This document shows, one piece after another, positions 57,564-64,000 of a stretch of DNA of 64,000 nucleotides; positions within the stretch are counted from its first letter, which is position 1, and each line of letters begins with the position of its first letter. The stretch is from positions 248,001-312,000 of the forward strand of contig CAJTAT010000004.1 in assembly GCA_910574475.1 (NCBI GenBank), written 5' to 3'. A program made the position numbers and the translations under genes. Origin of the DNA: Clostridia bacterium (GTDB taxonomy: Bacteria > Bacillota > Clostridia > Lachnospirales > Lachnospiraceae). A model generated the notes under the pieces. The model was not told where the DNA came from. It ran no database searches and worked only from the letters and a program-made list of their open reading frames with translations.

Positions 57564-60219
57564 GAAAAATTTGGCGATAGGGTATGCATTGCTCTGCATA
57601 CTCTATTTCGCTGTGTCTATTTTTATCCCCCACGTCAAATTGGAACCTCGAGGTCTGGAAGGGGTGGGTAAGCCCTCTCTCAAACAAAAAACAGAAGAAA
57701 TCACAAATGATACAGAATTGAAATTTGATTACCCTGTGGGTGAACAGGAGCTGAACCAGATTTCTTTTTATTTTACGGACAATGGGCATATATTTTCCCA
57801 GGGTAAGATTCAGATTGACGCATATGATAAGACTTCGAAAGAGTTGTTGGGCAGCCAGACCTTTGAACTTATAAATTTAGAGGTGGAGGCTTTCTGGGGT
57901 GTAATTTTTGAGGAGGAGATAAAGGGCCGTGAACTGGAGATAGTAATTGCAGGCCATGATCTAAAAGAGGGACCTTCCATTTGGCTGAATACAGAGAGAA
58001 AGACAGAAGGAGTATCCAGTGAGAATGGACAGGCTTTGGAGAATAATCTTATCTACAATGCTGTCTATCAAGTTCAGGTGCGTGAGTTTAAAAAGCCGCT
58101 GCTGATGACCACCATGCTTTTGATTTTGGGCGGCATGTTCTTTTTGGTATCAGGAAAAGTGACAGAAGCCGCTGAAAAGGAATCAACCATAAAAAAAGTG
58201 TGGGACAAAAAGTGGAAGGAAAGATGGACAGCCTTCTATCAGAGATATCGCCAGATCCTGGGACTGGGCTTTCTTCTTTTTCTGGTGGCGCTTATCTTTT
58301 TCTATGTGTATGATGGGCCTGTTCGAAAGGCTATGAACAGCACACATCGGGTTGTGGTGATGAAGGACAACAATGAGCTGCTTCCGGTGACGTCATATAC
58401 CCAGAATATGGTACAGTACTATACGACAGAGGAGGACGAGCTGGTAGGTCTGGGGATTCGAATGGATCTGGCAGATGGGATAGCTCCTTCAGGGAAGATT
58501 TATGCCCAAGTGGAGGATGCTACCACAGGGGAAGAACTCTGTGGGGCTGAAATTGATGCGTCTACTCTGCTGGATGGCCAATATATGGGGTTGATATTCA
58601 GCCATTCCCAGAGCGGCGTGAAGGGACATACTTATAGAGTAAGCCTGAATTTTTCCCCGGAGCTATGGGACAGCGGGCTTTCTGTGATAGTGACGCCGAA
58701 GGAATATTACCAGGAAAATCCTCTCTATACAGATGGAAAAGAGATAGAAAACCGGTTGAGCATGAATGCTCATACCTACTTCAATCTGTTTCTCAAAAAG
58801 TACTTCTTTGCCCTTTTTGTGTTTTTTGAATTGATGACGGCGGGCTTTTACTATTTGGCTTTTATCCGAAAATGTAAGATCGAGAAGGTATTTCTCTTTA
58901 CCATCTTATGTCTGGGCGTGATTTATAATTTTATCTTGACCCCTTATATGACGCCAGACGAAAAGTATCATATTGATATGTCTTACCGTCATTCCAATAC
59001 CCTGTTAGGGATAGAGCAGGTGGGCGAAAATAAATGCCTGAAACGGGTGGACGACGATGAGATAACCTTTACCTCAGAACCAAGTCTGACCAATTATAAA
59101 AATATTTATGACGGACTATTTTCCACGGTGCAGGATGGAAGGCTGGTGGAAGCAGACGCCACCTCAAATACAGAAGCGCCTATGATAGTCTACCTTCCTG
59201 CTGTGTTGGGAATGACATTGGCCAGGATTCTGCATCTGGGTACAATCCCCATGTTGCTTTTTGCCCGGTGGTGCAGTCTGCTTTTCTTTGCCCTGATGGT
59301 TTATTTTGGCATGAAGAAGCTGCCCTTTGGGAAAATGACTCTGTTTTTGCTGGCACTTTTGCCTATGAATCTACAGCAGTGCACCTCTTTTTCTTATGAT
59401 GCAGTCATATCAGGAACGATTTTGCTTTATAGCTGTTATTGCATTGCTTATGCCTATAGCGAGGAGCCGGTGAAACCAAGGGATATCTTGATTATGGGCA
59501 TCTTGAGTATTGTGTTTATCTATGGAAAGAGTGGAGTCTATCTTCCCATGTGCTTGCTAGCTCTGCTGATACCAGCAAAAAGATTTACCAGTAAAAAGGT
59601 TCGAAGGCTCTGTATCCTTGGCCTGTGGCTGCTTCCGGTGTTAAGCTTTCTAAATAAAAATACAGCTACCGTCAATTATATTGCCACAGTTACAGAGGCT
59701 ACAAGTACAGTAGGGTCCTCCACAACCTCAGGATATACCATAGGGTACCTTCTGTCACAGCCACTGGAACTTGTTCGGATTTTAGCTAATACTCTCAGCG
59801 ATAAGACTGCATTTTATCTGGAGTCTCTGGTAGGTCAGAAAATGGGATGGGTGGAAATTGAGATGTCCCAGATTATTCCCATGCTCTTTTGGCTGCTTTT
59901 GATTCTTTCGGTTTTGAAGACCCAGGAGGAGCCTTTGTATGTAAAGACCTGGCAGAAATGGTGGGTAGCATTTGTGTGCCTGGTTTGCACAGGGATGATT
60001 TTGGCAGGCATGCTCCTGACCTGGACGCCAAAGGATTACATTTCCATTGAAGGAGTACAGGGGCGGTATTTTATTCCCTTTATGCTGGCCTTCTCCCTGA
60101 TTGGCAGAAACAAGCGTCTGATGTATGAAAAGCCCATAGACCGCGGCTTAATGTATGCAGGCTTTGTGGGCCAGCTTTTAGCAGTTATGTATTTGATCAA
60201 AGCTGTACTAGTGCTATAG
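57556..60219 (+). CDS. Large DUF2142-family membrane protein
   Basis: About 887 residues from GTG 57556; GTG 57547 and TTG 57553 are alternatives, all near a GGAG site. There is one N-terminal helix, an extracytoplasmic beta-rich region (about 30-180), a second helix pair and further extracytoplasmic domain (about 200-400), then about nine helices. The YMTPDEKYHIDMSYRHSN motif after a helix fits DUF2142/GT-C proteins, as does GRYFIPFMLAFSLIG. Probably a polyprenyl-dependent glycosyltransferase or other envelope-polymer enzyme. It overlaps the HPr gene by 8 bp and precedes the flippase. Confidence 0.8.
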   Translation: MNKKNLAIGYALLCILYFAVSIFIPHVKLEPRGLEGVGKPSLKQKTEEITNDTELKFDYPVGEQELNQISFYFTDNGHIFSQGKIQIDAYDKTSKELLGSQTFELINLEVEAFWGVIFEEEIKGRELEIVIAGHDLKEGPSIWLNTERKTEGVSSENGQALENNLIYNAVYQVQVREFKKPLLMTTMLLILGGMFFLVSGKVTEAAEKESTIKKVWDKKWKERWTAFYQRYRQILGLGFLLFLVALIFFYVYDGPVRKAMNSTHRVVVMKDNNELLPVTSYTQNMVQYYTTEEDELVGLGIRMDLADGIAPSGKIYAQVEDATTGEELCGAEIDASTLLDGQYMGLIFSHSQSGVKGHTYRVSLNFSPELWDSGLSVIVTPKEYYQENPLYTDGKEIENRLSMNAHTYFNLFLKKYFFALFVFFELMTAGFYYLAFIRKCKIEKVFLFTILCLGVIYNFILTPYMTPDEKYHIDMSYRHSNTLLGIEQVGENKCLKRVDDDEITFTSEPSLTNYKNIYDGLFSTVQDGRLVEADATSNTEAPMIVYLPAVLGMTLARILHLGTIPMLLFARWCSLLFFALMVYFGMKKLPFGKMTLFLLALLPMNLQQCTSFSYDAVISGTILLYSCYCIAYAYSEEPVKPRDILIMGILSIVFIYGKSGVYLPMCLLALLIPAKRFTSKKVRRLCILGLWLLPVLSFLNKNTATVNYIATVTEATSTVGSSTTSGYTIGYLLSQPLELVRILANTLSDKTAFYLESLVGQKMGWVEIEMSQIIPMLFWLLLILSVLKTQEEPLYVKTWQKWWVAFVCLVCTGMILAGMLLTWTPKDYISIEGVQGRYFIPFMLAFSLIGRNKRLMYEKPIDRGLMYAGFVGQLLAVMYLIKAVLVL

Positions 60220-60242
60220 GATTTCCAATTGAGGAGAGAGAA

Positions 60243-61766
60243 ATGGATAAGAAGCGAATTGCAATTAATATGACGGCACAGCTTCTGGCCTTTGCAGTCA
60301 ATATGCTGCTGGGCTTTATTCTGGTACCTGTGATTGACAGGATGATTCCAAATGCCTACGGATTTACAGATATTGCCAATAAATTCGTGCTGGCTGCACA
60401 GATCGTTGTGTCTGCACTGAATACGATGGCAAGCCGGTTTATCACAGTCCAAATTCACCGAAATGACAGAGAGGAAGCCAACCAGTATTTTTCTTCTGTA
60501 TTCTTTGCCAATATTATGATGGCTCTGGTGTTCATGCTTCCTGCTATGTTTGTGGTAGTTTACCTAGGTCATATTTTCCAGATACCGGCTGAGGCCAGCC
60601 TGCCGGATATCCAGATGCTATTTTTCTTTATATTTTTGAATTTTTTGATTAGCATCACTACTTCTGTCTTTGGCGTGGCGCCTTTTAGCAAGGATCGGTT
60701 GGAGCTTAGTTCCATTGCCACGATTCTGGGGGAAGTGATCCGGTTGACAGTTCTGTTCGTTTCTTACTTCTTTTTCCGCCCGTATCTGTGGTACGTTGGC
60801 TGTGCCTCTGTGGCTTCTACGGTGATACAGGCAATTGTCAATGTATATTTTACCCGAAAACTTCTGCCAGATATGAAGATACAGAGAAGCTATTTCCGGT
60901 GGGGGAAGGTAAAAGAACTGGTATCTCTGGGAGCATGGAATTCTGTCACGCGTCTGGGACAGCTTCTTCAGGATGGCCTTCGCACTTCCATAGCGAACAT
61001 TATGATCAGCCCGGCAGCTATGACGACCATCTCGATCTCCAATCAAGTGCCCACTGTGATATCTAATCTGATGGCTACCATGGCAGGCGTGTTTAATCCT
61101 CAGATGACCATTGCCTACGCGAAAGAAGATATGGATCGGCTTTTGGAGATTGTCAGAAGCGCCAACCGAATTGTGGTGTTTGTGATCAGTATCCCCATTG
61201 CTTTTATGACGGTGTTCGGCAGAACATTTTTGCAGCTTTGGATTGGGGGAACTCAAGACCCGGAAGTTTTGTACCTTCTGATGATGCTCAATGCAGGAAC
61301 CATGTTTGTCAGTGCCAGTGTCCAGGTTCTCTACCATGTGTTTCTGATTATGAAAAAAGTAAAAATGACATCTGTAGTTGTATTGACCAGTGGAGTACTG
61401 ACAGTAGGAACTGTTTTTATCCTTTTGAAGACTACCAATCTGGGTGTATATGCCATCGCGGGAGTCAGTTCTTTTTATCTGATTTTACAGGATTTACTTT
61501 TTGCCCCCATGTATGCTGCTCACTGTCTGAAAGTGAAGTGGTATACGTTTTACGGAGACATTTTGCTGGAACTGGTTTCTATCTGCATCCTTTGCCTGGT
61601 CATTCTGCCATTTCAGATTTTTGTAAAGATTGATGGCTGGATTACTCTGTTCGCGGTGGGAATTGTGGCAGGGATCCTGGCTCTTTTGGTGAACTTTTTC
61701 ATTGTTTTGCGCAGAGGGGAACGGGAAATGGTGCTGGAACAGGTAAAAAATAAGATTCACAGATGA
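60243..61766 (+). CDS. Polysaccharide flippase (MOP superfamily)
   Basis: A 507-residue protein with about 12-14 membrane helices, like Wzx-type lipid-linked oligosaccharide exporters. Typical segments: VPVIDRMIPNAYGFTDIANKFVLAAQIVVSALNTMASRFI, GAWNSVTRLGQLLQDGLRTSIANIMISP and NQVPTVISNLMATMAGVFNPQMTIAYAKEDM. It would move undecaprenyl-linked repeats outward for polymerisation. It sits between the DUF2142 gene and three GT2 genes, forming the start of a surface-glycan locus. Confidence 0.88.
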   Translation: MDKKRIAINMTAQLLAFAVNMLLGFILVPVIDRMIPNAYGFTDIANKFVLAAQIVVSALNTMASRFITVQIHRNDREEANQYFSSVFFANIMMALVFMLPAMFVVVYLGHIFQIPAEASLPDIQMLFFFIFLNFLISITTSVFGVAPFSKDRLELSSIATILGEVIRLTVLFVSYFFFRPYLWYVGCASVASTVIQAIVNVYFTRKLLPDMKIQRSYFRWGKVKELVSLGAWNSVTRLGQLLQDGLRTSIANIMISPAAMTTISISNQVPTVISNLMATMAGVFNPQMTIAYAKEDMDRLLEIVRSANRIVVFVISIPIAFMTVFGRTFLQLWIGGTQDPEVLYLLMMLNAGTMFVSASVQVLYHVFLIMKKVKMTSVVVLTSGVLTVGTVFILLKTTNLGVYAIAGVSSFYLILQDLLFAPMYAAHCLKVKWYTFYGDILLELVSICILCLVILPFQIFVKIDGWITLFAVGIVAGILALLVNFFIVLRRGEREMVLEQVKNKIHR

Positions 61767-61785
61767 TAGCAGTGGAGGAATTGCT

Positions 61786-62787
61786 ATGATTAGTGCAGTA
61801 GTGCCTGTCTATAAAAGTGAAGATTCTCTTTTGGCCTGTGTTCAGTCTCTAATGAAGCAGACGGGAGTGGAGATGGAAATTATTCTGGTAGATGACGGCT
61901 CCCCGGACGATTGCCCAGCTCTCTGTGATGCTCTTGCCCGGGAGGATGGACGGATCCGTGCGATTCACAAGGAGAATGGAGGAGTCTCTTCTGCCAGAAA
62001 CAGGGGGTTGGAAGAAGCCAGGGGAGAATACATTTTTTTTGCGGACAGTGATGATTATGTAGAGCCTTTTATTTTAAGTGAACTTTTAAAGGGAATGGAA
62101 TCTGCAGATTTTGTGATCTGTGGGTTTCATCACCATTATATAGGAAAAGATGTGCTGAAAGTGCCTTCTGTGTCAGGGCAGACAAAAAAGGAAGATTTTC
62201 TCTCCCTCTATGGACAAGGATATCTGAATATGCCCTGGAACAAGCTGTTCAAAAGAGAACTGACAGGGCGCTTTGACGAGAGGTTAAGCCTGGGTGAGGA
62301 TCTCCTGTTTAATCTGGATTATTTGAGCAGAGCCCAAAGGATCTATGTAGTGGCAAAGCCGCTGTATCATTACATTCAGAATGATACAGGGAATACCCTG
62401 TCCAGTATGCGGCGGGATGATAAGCTTGAGCTGGCAAAGCGGATCTGGCGGGAGACTTCTGAATTTTATCAAAATTTGACTGGAACACAGGATGAGAGCG
62501 GGGTTATCAATGCCCGTTTGATTCAGGAAGTATTGGATGATGTGGAAAGCCTGCCTTTTGACAAAAGCCGGACAAAGAGAGAAAAGCTGGCAGTCATAGA
62601 AGGCTACTGCTCTGACCAGGAACTACAGGATGTGGGAAGCTGTGTAAACATGAAAGCGCTGGACTATCGTGCGATTCACTTTTGTATGCGCAGAAAGTGG
62701 AAGCATTTGACCTATCTATTGTGTGTGCTGCGGGGAATACTTGTTCAGATGAGGCGGAAGAATCTGGAAAAAGAAGGCCGGAGATAA
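61786..62787 (+). CDS. GT2-family glycosyltransferase
   Basis: A 333-residue GT-A enzyme. SAVVPVYKSEDSLLACVQSLMKQ, IILVDDGSPDDCPALCD, HKENGGVSSARNRGLEEA and the metal-binding DSDDY are followed by a helical C-terminal half with FDERLSLGEDLLFNLDYL, where GED is the usual acceptor-side base region. It acts in the surface-polymer locus. It is one of three tandem paralogues. Confidence 0.9.
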   Translation: MISAVVPVYKSEDSLLACVQSLMKQTGVEMEIILVDDGSPDDCPALCDALAREDGRIRAIHKENGGVSSARNRGLEEARGEYIFFADSDDYVEPFILSELLKGMESADFVICGFHHHYIGKDVLKVPSVSGQTKKEDFLSLYGQGYLNMPWNKLFKRELTGRFDERLSLGEDLLFNLDYLSRAQRIYVVAKPLYHYIQNDTGNTLSSMRRDDKLELAKRIWRETSEFYQNLTGTQDESGVINARLIQEVLDDVESLPFDKSRTKREKLAVIEGYCSDQELQDVGSCVNMKALDYRAIHFCMRRKWKHLTYLLCVLRGILVQMRRKNLEKEGRR

Positions 62788-62798
62788 GGAGAGAAACA

Positions 62799-63803
62799 TT
62801 GAAAAATAGAGAAAGAGATGGAATAGACAGAAAGGACTTGATCTCAGTCATTATTCCAGTCTACCAGGTAGAAAAATATCTTCAGCGCTGTATGGATTCT
62901 GTTTTGGCTCAGACTTATGAGAAAATGGAGATTATTCTAGTGGAGGACGGTTCCCCGGACGGCTGCCCGGCTATCTGCGACGCGTATGCAAAAAAGGATT
63001 CCCGGGTGACAGTGATTCATCAGAAAAATGCAGGTCTTTCCGGCGCTAGAAATACGGGAATTGAATTGGCAGGAGGAAATTATCTGGCCTTTGTAGATTC
63101 CGATGATTATCTGGCGCCAGATTATCTGGAACAATTGTACGAGGCGTGCGTTAAGACTGACAGTGATATGAGTGTCTGCCGCTGGGAGTATGTGAAGGGA
63201 GAGGCCATTCCAGAGAGAGGAAATGGTGAAATAAAAGTGTTTACGGGGCGACAGATGATGGGGAACTTTTATGTTCCCGATGGAGCTTACTTTGTAGTGG
63301 CCTGGAACAAATTATATAAGCGGGAATTGTTTGAAGAGATTCGCTATCCGATGGGAAGGATTCACGAGGACGAGGCCACAACCTACAAGATATACGATAA
63401 AGTTTCTAAAGCTGCCTATGTAGATCGCTCCCTGTATGGGTATTTTGTGGCCCCCTCCAGTATTACCCGGGGATTTAATCCAAGGCGTCTGGACTGGGTG
63501 AGGGCTGTGGCAGAGCGGATCGACTTTTTTGAGGAAAAAGGATATAAAGAGCTGATGGTGCCGGCATTACAGGCTTTTGCGGATGGAAGTATTGATATTT
63601 ACTTTGGACTTCGGGATCATTTGCCAGAGAGCAAGAAAGAACAGGAGTGGATACGTGGGCTGATTCGCCAGGGACTTACCCGGGTGAAAGCTTACGGGAG
63701 ATTTCCACTGCGCACGAGAATCGGTTATTGGCTATTTCTGGATGTTCCGGGAATCTATCGAAAGCTATTAAATCAGGTGAAGAGTGAAAATGGAAAACAG
63801 TAA
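62799..63803 (+). CDS. GT2-family glycosyltransferase (TTG start)
   Basis: A 334-residue paralogue of its neighbours. TTG 62799 is chosen because TAAGGAGAG lies about 6 bp upstream and no in-frame ATG is close; the frame is open from 62682 inside the preceding gene. Motifs: SVIIPVYQVEKYLQRCMDSVLAQ, IILVEDGSPDGCPAICD, HQKNAGLSGARNTGI and DSDDY; IHEDEATTYKIYD is the acceptor-side motif. It starts 12 bp after the previous stop and overlaps the next gene by 14 bp. Confidence 0.88.
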   Translation: MKNRERDGIDRKDLISVIIPVYQVEKYLQRCMDSVLAQTYEKMEIILVEDGSPDGCPAICDAYAKKDSRVTVIHQKNAGLSGARNTGIELAGGNYLAFVDSDDYLAPDYLEQLYEACVKTDSDMSVCRWEYVKGEAIPERGNGEIKVFTGRQMMGNFYVPDGAYFVVAWNKLYKRELFEEIRYPMGRIHEDEATTYKIYDKVSKAAYVDRSLYGYFVAPSSITRGFNPRRLDWVRAVAERIDFFEEKGYKELMVPALQAFADGSIDIYFGLRDHLPESKKEQEWIRGLIRQGLTRVKAYGRFPLRTRIGYWLFLDVPGIYRKLLNQVKSENGKQ

Positions 63804-64000
63804 TTGTAAGCTCAGTGTCATCGTACCAGTCTACAATGTGGAAAGATATCTAAAGCGCTGTGTAGACAGTCTTTTGGCACAGACAGAAGAAAATTTGGAG
63901 ATTATCCTGGTAGATGACGGCTCCACAGACCGTTCTGGGGCACTGTGTGATGAATATGCGCAAAGAGAATCACGGATCAGGGTACATCACAAGGAGAATG
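63790..64000 (+). CDS. GT2-family glycosyltransferase, truncated by the window end
   Basis: The first 70 codons are visible from ATG 63790: LSVIVPVYNVERYLKRCVDSLLAQ, then ILVDDGSTDRSGALCDEYA and HHKEN, the start of a GT-A domain very similar to the two preceding genes. It overlaps the previous gene by 14 bp. The remainder lies outside the window. Confidence 0.9.
   Translation, partial: MENSNCKLSVIVPVYNVERYLKRCVDSLLAQTEENLEIILVDDGSTDRSGALCDEYAQRESRIRVHHKEN

Noticed and set aside
1..64000. tRNA, rRNA, insertion sequences, prophage, toxin-antitoxin or defence genes
   Set aside because: None recognised on reading the window; a covariance-model and transposase search would be needed to exclude small or degraded examples.

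Overview
This window looks like a chromosomal segment of a Gram-positive, spore-forming Clostridia, most likely a Lachnospiraceae gut anaerobe. The basis is moderate GC with strong AGGAGG-type ribosome binding sites, the rpmJ-rpsM-rpsK-rpsD-rpoA-rplQ gene order, an alpha/beta-type spore protein, a two-gene SUF-like Fe-S system, glycine and preQ1-I riboswitches, and diadenylate cyclase with its YbbR-type regulator. No rRNA, tRNA, CRISPR array, phage or insertion sequence was recognised. The species call is inference.

Layout. 1-2.7 kb: a PadR/DUF1700/DUF4097/PspC envelope-stress-type operon and a small spore protein. 2.7-6.0 kb: a minimal SufC/SufB-type pair with a possible three-half-site operator, followed closely by a xylulokinase-like gene. 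6.0-7.6 kb: a tandem glycine riboswitch with terminator controlling a saccharopine-dehydrogenase-family enzyme. 7.7-11.2 kb: a small pilus/type II secretion-like operon (PilC, three pilin-like proteins, PilT-type ATPase). 11.4-15.2 kb: the alpha ribosomal operon, with a 69-bp hairpin-forming tandem repeat between rpoA and rplQ. 15.3-28.7 kb: an aminotransferase, an MBOAT/SGNH acyl-transfer pair, sfsA, mutY, glf, a glycosyltransferase, PAP2, a lipid kinase, an FAD enzyme and a sodium-dependent transporter. 28.9-33.6 kb: an AgrA/AgrC-like two-component pair, a DUF2142-like membrane protein and queT under a preQ1-I riboswitch.

33.7-49.4 kb is the most interesting part. A DeoR-type regulator with a 10-bp-phased operator array precedes an E2 acyltransferase with three lipoyl domains and an 826-residue fused E1 alpha-beta dehydrogenase. 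After a terminator comes an RpiR-regulated sugar operon: RPE-like epimerase, FGGY kinase, 3-hexuloisomerase-like SIS protein, ketose 3-epimerase-like TIM barrel, RbsBAC-like ABC transporter and a second SIS protein. A lipoate-protein ligase follows. Together these suggest uptake and C3-epimerisation or isomerisation of an unusual ketose, beside a lipoate-dependent 2-oxoacid or alpha-hydroxyketone dehydrogenase. The substrate of neither unit can be read from sequence.

49.6-64 kb: mreB, recD2 overlapping comF, two unknown membrane proteins, cdaA-cdaR, an HPr protein, and the start of a surface-polysaccharide cluster (DUF2142 membrane protein, flippase, three GT2 glycosyltransferases), the last gene being cut by the window end.
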